Of a stretch of DNA of 64,000 bases, positions 45,360-57,273 are shown piece by piece (positions within the stretch are counted from its first letter, which is position 1; every line of letters begins with the position of its first letter). The stretch is from Thalassia testudinum (Eukaryota > Streptophyta > Magnoliopsida > Alismatales > Hydrocharitaceae), in contig JAZHRO010000012.1 in the NCBI GenBank assembly GCA_037157565.1, forward strand, positions 8,086,501 through 8,150,500, in the 5' to 3' direction. Below the pieces are notes generated by a model. The model was not told where the DNA came from. It ran no database searches and saw only the letters and a list, made by a program, of their open reading frames with translations. Made by a program: the position numbers and the translations under genes.

Positions 45360-48088
45360 TATAACGACCCGATTTCCAAGTCCCTACGAGACACGAGAAC
45401 CGGACCGACTCGACTAATCCCAAAACCTAATCGTCCAATGAGGAAGTAACCAAAAGAGTAGTAAAATAAACCACATTCAGCATGAATATAACTAACAGTA
45501 AGAAAATACAGCAGTAAGAAAAGAAATCACTACAGTATATACCACCACAACAGTAGAACAACATTCATAACATAATATGAACTGCAGGTAAAGAAAGGTA
45601 CAGCGGAAACAAGAACTACTCACTACAGTGGAACAAAAAGAGGTACAAGAGAACAGTGGTAACTCTACTGGACCCTACTCGGCCCAACGTCCTCTGCAGC
45701 CGCTGACCCTGACTGCTCCACACCTGGTCCTGAAAGGTAACGAGTGTAACACGTCAGTAAAATGCAGAGTAGAGTGGCAACTAAAACTAAAGAAATAGTA
45801 AAGTGTACAGTAGCTGTTTTAATTTTCTTTCTTCCTTTATTTACGTCTTTCTATTGTTTCACAATTTATCTATTTCTCAGATCCTTCACTTGATCTCGAA
45901 TGTTCCTCGTGGGAATGATCTTGATTGCAGTCTTTTCCGAACAGTAGAAGTAGCACGTGGTGCTCTCCTGGCCAGGAGAGTCCCTCGTGGTGATCCTACT
46001 CTCAGTCAACCACCCCAAGGTCACTGACAGACGTAACGGTGACTACGGCACGCGCGATAAACTCACAGGTAGCTAACCCGCACTGGCACGCGGTCAGTCG
46101 TTTCCGTTAACGGGTGCGCCCAAAGCACAGCACGGAACCAGTACAGGGCAGAGCCCTCTCAGTAACAGGGGTCCAACCCCTCCACAGTAACCAAACAGGG
46201 GCCTTGCCCCTCCACAGTCCGCGCACCCTCGCCTGACTACCCTGGTTTGCCCCAGTGGGCCTAACAAGCCGGTGTAGGAGGTTAGCAGAACCCCGGGTCC
46301 CGTGGGGTAGCTAGTACCTCCCTACACTAGTAGCTCTCCTCGGTACTACGTACACGAGGGCCAGCAAGTCGGTACAGAGTGGCCAGTCCTAACCCCGGGT
46401 CCCTGGGGCGGCTAGCTCCGCTCTGCACTAAATAGGGGGACAGTCGCTCTCCTTGGTACTCCATACCCAAGGGCCAACTCACTTCCCCAATTCTATTCCA
46501 TTCACTTTCTAGGAGTTCTACTCCTAATTCCCCATAGGGTTCCAGCTCTTTAACTCAACACATTCCGGTTTTACCTTTCCAGTTTCACGTTCATACATCC
46601 CATATTCTTACTCATGTTCATTTATTCATAACAGGCAGCTGTTTAAACGAATTTACAAGCAGCTATTATTTCCTTTCCACATTTTCCAAGACTGCAGTAT
46701 TCATACATTCCACTAGTTTTCCCGTCCTAGGATTCATGCCATATCCTGGGATCTATCATACAATCTAGTTTTCCAGCCCTAGGATTCATGCAACACCCTA
46801 GGATCTACCATTCAATCTATTTCTCATTCCTAGGATTCATGCAATGTCCTATGTTCTATTTATGGTTTCATAATTTAACAGATTATACTTAAAGCCACTC
46901 TACCGGTTACAACAGGCGAACTGGGGGCGTGGTCAGGAATCCCGCGTGCCTCCGCAACCCCCGAGACTGCAACGGAACGGGGTCCTATCACAAGAATCAA
47001 ACACAAGGAGTGTCTCAAAACAGTGTATAGCTATTGTAGACGAGTAGAGGATTTAATTCCGAAAAGGACGCAACTCGAAACGCGGAAAACGGAACCCGAA
47101 CGAGCCCTAAACGGGTCGAAAACGACGAAACAGTGCAAAATCAGACGTCTGGAACTTCTTCCAGACGTTTTAAAAAGTGGATCAGGAATTACCTTGCCCT
47201 GCGTGGGCTCTCAGACGTCCAGAAGCCTGCAGGGGCATCTGGCCTAGTTCCCAGACGTCCGATGGTCACCCCGGACGTCTGGATGTCGCTCCCGTCGTTT
47301 GGTACTACAGCCAGACGTCTGATTCACGTTGGATGGCGAATCACCGAACCTGCGTGTACCCATCTCTCTCTCTCTCAGTACGGTCAGTCGAAAGGAAGGA
47401 AGAAAGACGGAAAAACTCACCTTTCAGACGTCTGGACAGTCTTTCAAACGTCTCCCCCGCCGTCTGGCTATAAGCCCAGACGTCTGATTCTGGAAAAGTT
47501 TCCAGAACCAGGGCGCGACTCGCCCTCCGCTCGCGACACCCGGCCGCGCCGAGCCACGTGCGCCTGCTGCTCGAGCCGCAGTAGTCCCCCCCTGCGTCGC
47601 TCCGCGCCCGCTGCGTCCCCCGCCTGCCGGCCCTAGCAGCCCCGGCGAGCTCGCCCTCACGGCCGAGCGCAGCACCTCCTCCCACGCTCACCGCGGCTGT
47701 CGCTGCCGCTGCACCCTCGCGCTCGCTCTCGCGCACTGGCTGAAAGGAGAAGAGGAAGGAGACGGAGGTGACGGGAGTGAGGGAGAGGGCGTGGCCTTTT
47801 AAGGCTGCGCGAGGAGAGGGAGAGCGCGACAGAGGGCGCAGGAGGGAGAGGGAAAAAGAGAGAGAGGGAATTTCCGCAGGTCTGCGCGCTCAGGCGCGCA
47901 GACGAAACAATCGTGCCAAAATAATCGATTTCCAGACGTCTGGAAATGATCCCAGACGTCTGGTCCGACGTCTGGAGGTGATTCCAGACGTCTGGTCCGA
48001 CGTCTGGAGGTGATTCCAGACGTCTGGTCCGACGTCTGGGCCACCTCCCAGACGTCTTAAAAGACGTCTGGAGCGCGCATTCATAACA
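45360..48088 (-). repeat. T2 3' LTR
   Basis: About 2.73 kb. TATA-like box at 47795-47804 and GACGTC palindromes at 47130-47500 and 47930-48070. Confidence 0.93.
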
Positions 48089-48171
48089 ATATAACAAACT
48101 CAAAGGAAGTTTCGTCCCCGAAACTTGCGCTAACTAGGGTGCGGAAAAACGTCATAAATACCATAACAAAC

Positions 48172-51100
48172 TCAAAGAGGACTGAAGCCGGTCCGAAAAG
48201 ACGTACCCGTGAAGAGTTCTGGGTACCGCTCCCGCATTGCCGCCTCAGGCCCCCAGGTAGCCTCCTCGTACCGCTGGCTCCTCCACAAAACATTTACCAG
48301 GGGTACTTGCTTTCGTCTCAAACTGCGAACGGCTCGGTCTAGAATCTGCACTGGCCGCTCGGGGTAGGTCAGGTCGTCGCCCACCTCGACGCTCTCGTGA
48401 CTCAGTACGTGACTGGAATCGGCTACGTACTTCCTGAGGTTGGACACGTGGAACACGTCGTGCACACTAGAAAGCTGGGGAGGGAGGGCAAGCCTGTAAG
48501 CAACGGGTCCAACCCACTCCAGGACCTCAAAGGGCCCCACAAACCTCGGCGCGAGCTTCCCCCTCACCCCAAACCGTTGTAGGCCCTTCATGGGCGAAGC
48601 ACGAAGAAAGACGTGGTCCCCAACCTCAAACTACACCTCTCTGCGTCTCCGATCCGCGTAGCTCTTCTGTCTGCTCCTGACAGTGCGAAGTCGCTTGTTG
48701 ATCTGCTCGACCACCTCCTGACTCTGCCGGATCAACCTGGGGCCAACCTCCCACTTGGTCCCCACCTCAACCCAACTCAAGGGTGCCGTCACCTCTGTCC
48801 GTACAGAGCCTCGTAGGGAGCCATGCCGATGCTCAAGTGATAACTGTTGTTGTATGCAAACTCCGCCAGGGGCAGGTGCTCCTCCCAAGAGCCCCTACAG
48901 TCCAGTACACAGGCACACAAAAGGTCCTCAAGTGTCTGTATCGTGAGCTCAGACTGTCCGTCCGTCTGGGGGTGGTAAGTCGTACTAAACCTCAACCGCG
49001 TCCCCAGGGCCTGCTGAAACTCAGCCCAAAACTGGGACGTAAAGCGGGTATCCCGGTCGGATACGATCTCCCGCAGAACTCCGTGTAGTCGTACCACATC
49101 ACGGATATACCTCTTTGCCAACTGTGCTGGTCCCAAAGTGACTCGAATCGGCAAGAATCGTGCCGTCTTCGTCAGTCTATCCACTATTAGCCAGACTGCG
49201 TCGTGTCCTCGCTGGGTAACAGGTAAGCCCACCACTAAGTCCATGGTGATGCTCTCACACTTCCACTCTGGCACTGGAAGTGGCTGTAGCGGCCCTGCAG
49301 GCCTCTGATGCTCGGCTTTCACCTGCTGGCACACTAAGCATTGCTATACGAATTCACCCACATCACGCTTCATCCCCCTCCACCAAAACTCGCGTCTCAA
49401 GTCATGGTACATCTTCGTGTTTCCAGGATGTATGGTGAACCTGGAACTGTGTGCCTCAGTCAGGAGCTCTCTCAACAGCTCCTCGTCTCTGGGAACGCAC
49501 AACCGTCCCCTCAGGCGCAGCACCTGGTCTGTGAAAGAGAAGTCCCCCGGGTCTCCCGACAGTACTCTGTCGCGCAAGGACTGCAAATACAGACCGGCCA
49601 TCTGTCCTGTGATGATGCGGTCCATCAGCTCTGGCCTAGTCTGTCGTGTCACAGTCACTGCCCCACAGTACCCCCGTAACTCTAGCGGTCGCCAACTGCC
49701 CACCTCCTCCAAAAGGCTCCAACTCTGTAACCGTAGACTGGCCAAGTGTGCGGGCGCCTTACGGCTCAAGGCGTCAGCCACCACATTGGCCTTCCCCGGG
49801 TGATAGGAGATGCTGCAGTCGTAGTCCCTCAGGAGCTCCAACCAACGTCTCTGTCTCATGTTGAGCTCCTTCTGATCAAAAAAGTATCTGAGGCTCTTGT
49901 GATCTGTGAAAATCTCGAAGGTCTCACCGTACAAGTAGTGCCTCCAGGTCTTCAGCGCGAAGACAACAACTGCCAACTCTAGGTCATGGGTAGGGTAGGT
50001 ATGCTCATGGGGCTTCAGTTGCCGCGAAGTGTAAGCGACAACGTGACCCCTCTGCATGAGCACACCTCCTAACCCCTGCAAGGAGGCGTCCGTGTACACA
50101 ACGAACCCGCCACTACTGTCAGGGATGGTGAGCACGGGAGCCAAGGTCAACCTCTCCTTCAGCTCTAGAAAACACGCCTCACAGGCGTCTATCCAAGCGA
50201 AGGGCACGTCCTTCCGGGTCAACTGTGTCATAGGACACACAATCTGTGAAAATCCTCTGATGAATCGTCTGTAGTAGCCTGCCAGTCCCAGAAAACTGCG
50301 AATCTCAGTAACTGAACGCGGTCTCTCCCACTTAAGTACTGCCTCGACCTTGGCTGGGTCCACCACCAAGCCGTCTCCAGAGATCACATGACCTAAGAAG
50401 GTCACCTCCCTCAACCAGAACTCGCACTTGCTGTATTTGGCGTACAGCCTACGTCGTCTCAGAATGTCCAGAACCATCCGCAAGTGTTGTCCGTGCTGCG
50501 TCTGATCTCTAGAATAAATGAGTACATCATCTATGAAAACCACCACGAACTTGTCCAAGTACGGTCTAAACACCCGGTTCATCAGGTCCATGAAAGTAGC
50601 GGGGGCATTGGTCAGCCCAAACGGCATGACCAAAAACTCGCAGTGTCCGTACCGGGTGCGGAAAGCTGTCTTGGAGACGTCGGTCTCCCTGATCCTCAAC
50701 TGGTGGTATCCAGACCTCAAGTCGATCTTGGAAAACACCATGGCACCCCGCAACTAGTCAAATAAGTCGTCGATCCTCGGCAGCGGATATCTGTTCTTGA
50801 TGGTGACCCTATTCAGCTGTCGGTGGTCCACACAAAGGCGTAAGGTCTCATCCTTCTTCTTCACAAACAGTACCGGGGCTCCCCTGGGAGACGCACTAGG
50901 CCTCACGAAACCTTTCTCCAAAAGGTCCTGCAACTGGGACTTGAGCTCTCGCAGCTCAAGCGGTGTCATCCTGTATGGCGCGGTGGAGATGGGGCTGGTC
51001 CCTGGTACTAGTGAGATCTCAAACTCGATCTCACGCTCAGGCGGTAGTCCTGGTAACTCGTCTGGAAACACGTCGGGGTACTCTCTGACCACCGGGATGC

Positions 51101-51668
51101 TCTGGAAGTCTTCCACAGGGCTGGGCTCTGCCACTACACAAGCTAGGTAGCCCTCACACCCCTGGCTCAAAAGCCTCGCCGCCCGAAGTGCCGAAATGCA
51201 CCTGAAACCTCCGTCCACTGGCTGTCCGTGAAACTCGAAAGAAGGCAACTCCGGAATGGAGAAGACGATCTTCCTCTCAAAACAGTCCACCAAGGCGTGG
51301 TAAGCGGATAGCCAATCCATCCCCAGAATCACTCCAAAGTCCTCCATCTGTATCATAATCAGGTCAGCTGGCAAGCTATGTCCCCCGATGCTGACCTCGC
51401 AATCCGTGTACACCTCCTCAACTACAAACAGCTGACCACTCGGACCTCTGATTACGAACGGATTCTCTAACAGTGTATAATCCTGGTCCAAACTAACTGC
51501 GAAACTGGCTGCGACAAACGAGTGCGTAGTGCCGGAATCGAAAAGCGTGTAAACGAGTCTGCCGGAAACTGAAACCATACCTGCTACCACCGATCCCGAA
51601 GCTCTGGCGTCCCTGTGTGTCAGGGCGTTGATACGCCCCTCAGCTCTAGGTGCGAACGAAGCAACCAC
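48172..51668 (-). pseudogene. T2 pol (PR-RT-RH-IN-chromodomain), broken
   Basis: Protease FDSGTTHSF, reverse transcriptase with FIDDVLIYS, RNase H with [10 protein letters not shown] and an intact TDHKSL, and integrase with CLVCQQ, VDRLTKT, SDRDTRF and TDGQSELTIQTLED are all present, in that order. The chromodomain-like tail (about 48330-48190, [17 protein letters not shown]) ends at the TGA at 48172-48174. Breaks: TAG at 50754-50756 in the fingers region of RT (Gln in T1), TAG at 49344-49346 just before the integrase zinc-binding cysteines, a one-base loss near 48800 after LYGQR, and TAG at 48631-48633 (Arg in T1). Catalytic residues of all enzymes are kept, so decay came mainly by nonsense changes. 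Pol would process Gag, copy RNA and integrate DNA; this copy would yield only pieces. Confidence 0.93.
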
Positions 51669-51713
51669 ACTCTGCGTCAGACGGGTAGGTGCTGGTCGGT
51701 ACCCTCCTCGCGA

Positions 51714-52925
51714 CTACTGTCCTCCTCCTCGCGCCTGGGAACCGCGACCTCCTGCGTGCCCTCCAGTGCTCTGCGCGGGAAGTATCTGCTGACCCCCTGC
51801 CCTAGACGGGCAGTCCCTCCTGATGTGGCCCGGCTGGCCACACTGGTAACAGAGGGGAACTCGACTCCCGCCCTCAGTGGGTCCCTGCTGTCGGCTGGGC
51901 GGGGGTCCGGTGATGGCGACTGGCCCTTGTCGAGGGCCCCCAAAGGCCACTGATGGCCCTGTAAAACGTGATGGCTCTCCTGCAGACGCCACATGTCTCC
52001 TCTCTCGCCGGCCTTGTGAAAAGTCTGGCTGGAAGGGCCTCTTCCGCTCGCCGTCAGTGTCTCGCGCGAACGGGTTGGTCTCCTCGTAAGTCATAGCTGC
52101 CTCTACCACCCTCAAAAACGTAGGCAGCTTCAGGGGTTTGACATACCCCCGAATCGTAGGTCGGAGCCCCTCGGTGAACCTCCAAAGGCGCTCCTCCTCA
52201 GTAGCTACCGCTGTCGCTGCAAAGCGGGATAGCTCTAGGAAACGCGTGCGGTACGCGCTCACGGTCATCGTCCCTTGGCGGAGAGTGTGGAACTCCCGCC
52301 TCCTCTGGTCCTGCCACGTCTGGGGAAAGTACTGCTCGCAGAAGTGGGCGACGAACCGATCCCAGGTCGGCTCGTCCCTCTCCTGTCCCCGGACCGCCCT
52401 CCACCACCTGTGTGCCGCACTCTCCAGCTGGTATGTGGCAAAGGCCACGCGGCACTCCACCGGGGGGCGAAGGGTGTCGAAGATCTTCTCCAGCTGCTCA
52501 AGCCAGTCCTCTGCATCGGTCGGGTCCTCATCCCCCTTGAAGGAGGGGGGCTTCAGCTTCCGGAACTGCCCGAAAAGTTCGAAGTGGCACTGTAGGGGAG
52601 GTGCTGGTGCACCTCCAGGCGAAGGTGCCTCGTGCACGGAAGTGTCTGAGGAAGGTGGGGGCTGCGGCGGCCCATCCCCTCCCCCGTGTCCAGCGCCGCG
52701 TCCGTCGAGTGGTCCCACAGAGGACTCCCCCTCCGCAGCCCCAGGGTGAGGTGCTCGGAGCGGTGGGTGGAGTTCCTCTCGTACAATGTCCCGTATCAGC
52801 CGGGCGAGGTCCTGGGCCTGGATGCCCGGGAGTGGTGGCTGGTCCACCGAGACGTCAACAACGGCACGTCCACCTCGCCGACCTCGTCCTCGGCCGTGCC
52901 CGTGGCCAGTCCCGCGACGAGGCAT
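51714..52925 (-). pseudogene. T2 gag, nearly intact, ends in premature TAG
   Basis: ATG at 52925 (MPRRGTGHGHGRGRGRRGG) opens a 403-codon frame. It has an arginine/glycine-rich start, a proline-rich linker, the retrotransposon gag domain (FKGDEDPTDAEDWLEQLEKI, RWWRAVRGQERDEPTW, QYFPQTWQDQRRREF) and a complete CCHC knuckle CYQCGQPGHIRRDC near 51800. The frame stops at TAG 51714-51716, where T1 has CAG, about 45 nt before the T1 gag-end stop. A start 13 codons further upstream is possible, but the MPRRG start is shared with T1 and element D and follows a similar leader. This is the best-preserved coding region of the window and could still give a near-normal Gag. Confidence 0.92.
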
Positions 52926-53090
52926 CTCCTGCAAGGAGACGCGAAACAAAACGAAAAACGTCAAAATAGACGGTACCTAACGAAACGTCTAAGAGCTCAT
53001 GTCAAGAGATATGTTGTGGTGGCTACTCTAGTTATAGACATGTGAATTAGTTATTTTCCAGTCAGTTGATTTACTTTTCGGGATGACCTT

Positions 53091-53102
53091 GCTCTGATAC
53101 CA
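53091..53102 (-). promoter_or_regulatory. T2 primer binding site (tRNA-iMet)
   Basis: The minus strand reads TGGTATCAGAGC, 3 bp from the LTR edge at 53106. Confidence 0.9.
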
Positions 53103-53105
53103 TCT

Positions 53106-55807
53106 TGTAACACCCGAGTCCCTACGAGACACGAGAACCGGACCGACTCGACTAATCCCAAGACCTAGTCGTCCAACGAGGAAGTAACCAAAAGAGCAGT
53201 AAAATAAACCACATTCAGCATGAATATAACTAACAGTAAGAAAATACAGCAGTAAGAAAAGAAATCACTACAGTATATACCACCACAACAGTAAAACAAC
53301 ATTCGTAACATAATATGAACTGCAGGTAAAGAAAGGTACAGCGGAAACAAGAACTACTCACTACAGTGGAACAAAAAGAGGTACAAGAGAACAGTGGTAA
53401 CTCTACTGGACCCTACTCGGCCCAGCGTCCTCTACAGCCGCTGACCCTGGCTGCTCCACACCTGGTCCTGAAAGGTAACGAGTGTAACACGTCAGTAAAA
53501 CGCTGAGTAGAGTGGCAACTAAAACTAAAGAAACAGTAAAGTGTACAGTAGCTGTTTTAATTCTCTTTCTTCCTTTATTTACGTCTTTCTATTGTTTCAC
53601 AATTTATCTATTTCTCAGATCCTTCACTTGATCTCGAATGTTCCTCGTGGGAACGATCTTGATTGCAGTCTTTTCCGAACAGTAGAAGTAGCACGTGGTG
53701 CTCTCCTGGCCGGGAGAGTCCCCCGTGGTGATCCTACTCTCAGTCAACCACCCCAAGGTCACTGACATACGTAACGGTGACTGCAGCACGCGCGATAAAC
53801 TCACAGGTAGCTAACCCGCACTGGCACGCGGTCAGTCGTTTCCGTTAATGGGTGCGCCCAAAGCACAGCACGGAACCAGTACAGGGCAGAGCCCTCTCAG
53901 TAACAGGGGTCCAACCCCTCCACAGTAACCAAACAGGGGCCTTGCCCCTCCACAGTCCGCGCACCCTCGTCTGACTACCCTGGTTTGCCCCAGTGGGCCT
54001 AACAAGTCGGTGTAGGAGGCTAGCAGAACCCCGGGGCCCGTGGGGTAGCTAGTACCTCCCTACACTAGTAGCTCTCCTCGGTACTATGTACATGAGGGCC
54101 AGCAAGTTGGTACAAAGTGGCCAGTCCTAACCCCGGGTCCCTGGGGCGGCTAGCTCCGCTCTGCACTAAACAGGGGACAGTCGCTCTCCTTGGTACTCCG
54201 TACTCAAGGGCCAGCTCACTTCCCCAATTCTATTCCATTCACTTTCTAGGAGTTCTACTCCTAATTCCCCGTAGGGTTCCAGCTCTTTAACTCAGCGCAT
54301 TCCGGTTTCACCTTTCCAGTTTCACGTTCATACATCCCATATTCTTACTCATGTTCATTTATTCATAACAGGCAGCTGTTTAAATGAATTTACAGGCAAC
54401 TATTATTTCCTTTTCACATTTTCCAAGACTGTAGTATTCATACATTCCACTAGTTTTCCCATCCTAGGATTCATGCCATATCCTAGGATCTATCATACAA
54501 TCTAGTTTTCCAGCCCTAGGATTCATGCAACACCCTAGGATCTACCATTCAATCTATTTCTCATTCCTAGGATTCATGCAATGTCCTAGGTTCTATTTAT
54601 GGTTTCATAATTTAACAGATTATACTTAAAGCCACTCTACCGGTTACAACAGGCGAACTGGGGGCGTGGTCGGGAATCCCGCGTGCCTCCGCAACCCCCA
54701 AGACTGCAACGGAACGGGGTCCTATCACAAGAATCAAACATAAGGAGTGTCTCAAAACAGTGTATAGCTACTGTAGACGAGTAGAGGATTTAATTCCGAA
54801 AAGGACGCAACTCGAAACGCGAAAAACGGAACCCGAACGGGCCCTAAACGGCTTGAAAACGACGAAACAGTGTAAAATCAGACGTCTGGAACTTCTTCCA
54901 GACGTTTTAAAAAGTGGATCAGGAATTACCTTGCCCTGCGTGGGCTCTCAGACGTCCAGAAGCCTGCAGGGGCATCTGGCCTAGTTCCTAGACGTCCGAT
55001 GGTCACCTCAGACGTCTGGATGTCGCTCCCGTCGTCTGGTACTACAGCCAGACGTCTGATTCGCGTTGGATGGCGAATCACCGAACCTGCGTGTACCCAT
55101 CTCTCTCTCTCTCAGTACGGTCAGTCGAAAGGAAGGAAGAAAGACGGAAAAACTCACCTTCCAAACGTCTAGACAGTCTTCCAGACGTCTCCCCCGCCGT
55201 CTGGCTATAAGCCCAGACGTTTGATTCTGGAAAAGTTTCTAGGACCAGGGCGCAACTCGCCCTCCGCTCGCGACGCCCAGCCACGCCGCGCCTCGTGCGC
55301 CTGCTGCTCGAGACGCAGCAGTCCCCCCCCTGCGTCGCTCCGCGCCCGCTGCACCCCCCACCTGCCGGCCCTAGCAGCCCCGGCGAGCTCGCCCTCACAG
55401 CCGAGTGCCTCTCCCACGCGCAGCACCTCCTCCCACGCTCACCGCGGCTGTCGCTGCCGCTGCACCCTCGCGCTCGCTCTCGCGCACTAGCTGGAAGGAG
55501 AAGAGGAAGGAGATGGAGGTGACAGGAGTGAGGGAGAGGGCGTGGCCTTTTAAGGCCGCGCGAGGAGAGGGAGAGCGCGACAGAGGGCGCAGGAGGGAGA
55601 GGGAAAAAGAGAGAGAGGGAATTTCCGCAGGTCTGCGCACTCAGGCGCGCAGACGAAACAATCGTGCCAAAATAACTGATTTCCAGACGTCTGGAAATGA
55701 TCCCAGACGTCTGGTCTAACGTCTGGAGGTGATTCCAGACGTCTGGTTCGACGTCTGGGCCACCTCCCAGACGTCTTAAAAGACGTCTGGAGAGCGCGTT
55801 CATAACA
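53106..55807 (-). repeat. T2 5' LTR
   Basis: About 2.70 kb, TGTTATGAACGCG to GTTACA in sense. TATA-like box at 55546-55555. Palindromes at 55684-55790, with GACGTC cores alternating at about 20 and 11-12 bp, and a second cluster at 54873-55240. Confidence 0.93.
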
Positions 55808-55812
55808 CCCAC

Positions 55813-55902
55813 CCCGGGTCTCAACCTAAAGGGTGGCAAGCTCCCCTCTACTTTAAAAGGGACAATGGCTTTCCTTGGTACCGTGTACACAAGGGCCAGC
55901 TC
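55813..55902 (-). repeat. LTR D, piece 2
   Basis: Ninety bases between T2 and solo LTR C; they continue LTR D (GTACACAAGGGCCAGCTC is the usual mid-LTR phrase). The last five bases, AGCTC, are the duplication made by solo LTR C. Confidence 0.8.
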
Positions 55903-57161
55903 TGTTACGACCCGGTTCCCGGATCTCTACAGGATCCGAGACCGGCTCATCTCGACTAATCCCAAGACCTAGTTGTCCAACAAGAAATAACCAAAAGTAG
56001 GAAAATAAATCACATTCACACATGCAATATAACTAAGCAGAAGAAAAGTACGAAGCAGTAAAGAAAGTTGAACAACTGTCTTAAAACATAGTACATGCCA
56101 CCACAACAACAGAAAATGTAAAGGAACAGAAAGTAACAGAAACAGTAAACTATGTGTCCATTACTCATTACAACAATAGAAAATGAAAGAGCTGAAAAAT
56201 GACTATGACTGAGCTCGGCTGGGCCCAGCACCCTCTACAGCCAGAAACTCAGGCTGCTCAACTCCTGGTCCTGAACAGGGTTACGAAAAAGACAGAGTCA
56301 GCAAACACTGAGTAGAGTGGTGTTTACATTATTTAAGTGTGATGAGAACCTCATCATGAACCCTAACTAGTACAATCTAATCCAAATATGTGAGAAAAAG
56401 CTCCTACAAGACCCAAAGAGAGGCTTAACTTAGAGAATTCTGAGTTTAAGAATAAAACAAATCATAAGAGGTAAGACTGCAATTTCACCAATGCAGTTTT
56501 CAAACAGGGTAATTAAGGGTCTAAACATAGGTCAAACAAGCTTAACAAAGAGGGAAGTGGGATGATCTGATCTGAAAAGGGTTATAGGAACTCCTAGGAA
56601 TTAAATGTCATTCTGTAACCCTAAAAACAAACCCACTTCAATTCACGAGGTTCGAGCTAGGATAAAAATCAAATAAACCCTCTAAAAATCATAGAAAAAT
56701 ATTCCTTAGGGTTTAGAACCTTCAATCTGGCCTTTGGAACCTATTTTGACCTAAAATGAGAACCATGCTCAATTAATGACTTAATTTGGGTTTTTGCAAA
56801 AATTGACCATCCAAACATGGTCCAACCTGGAATTAAAATTCACCATTAAAATCCTTAGGTTCAAATTGGTCTGGTATAAAATCTTGAGCCTAAGAAAAGA
56901 CCTCCTTGACCGACTTTATAATTTGGTTCTCTTTATTTACTTTTTAACCATTATCTTTTGAAACCCTTGCATTTAGGCCCCCAACTTCTCTTCGTTCTTT
57001 GCAGAACGGTCCTCCCTGCCACTTCTGCGCAGTGCCATGCCTCTGGAGACCTTGCGCGGAGGATGGCGCTGCGTAGGGCAGGGCTACCGTCCTCTAGAAT
57101 AGAAGGGGGTTCCCTGCGACGTCCTCTGTCGCAGGGACCCGCCCACGACCTTTGTCGACCA

Positions 57162-57195
57162 CCATACCTTCCGTGCGAACGTGTGGAAGGTATGG
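57162..57195 (+). promoter_or_regulatory. 34-bp inverted repeat of the solo LTR
   Basis: Arms CCATACCTTCCG and TGGAAGGTATGG (11 of 12 pair) around loop TGCGAACGTG. The repeat ends 70 bp before the TATA box TTTATAAG at 57266-57273. Confidence 0.6.
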
Positions 57196-57265
57196 GTGTC
57201 CCTTCCGGCCATACTCCGGCGAGGCTGGCACGACGCCACCTCGCCCCTCTCTGCGCACCAAGCCC

Positions 57266-57273
57266 TTTATAAG
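57266..57273 (+). promoter_or_regulatory. TATA box of the solo LTR
   Basis: CCCTTTATAAGGACTGG, a good TATA context at the same distance from the inverted repeat as in the 18373-26816 element. Confidence 0.55.

Larger units (their letters stand above)
45360..55807 (-). mobile_element. Element T2: complete Tekay/Del-type chromovirus
   Basis: 10.4 kb with both LTRs (45360-48088 and 53106-55807), iMet primer site, gag and pol in minus orientation, flanked by the perfect 5-bp duplication CCCAC at 45355-45359 and 55808-55812. Same family as T1. The LTRs differ by a few percent, mostly by transitions, so T2 appears older than T1. The 3' LTR edge reads TATAACG instead of TGTAACA. The coding region has four in-frame stops and one frameshift, all different from those in T1. 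Confidence 0.95.
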
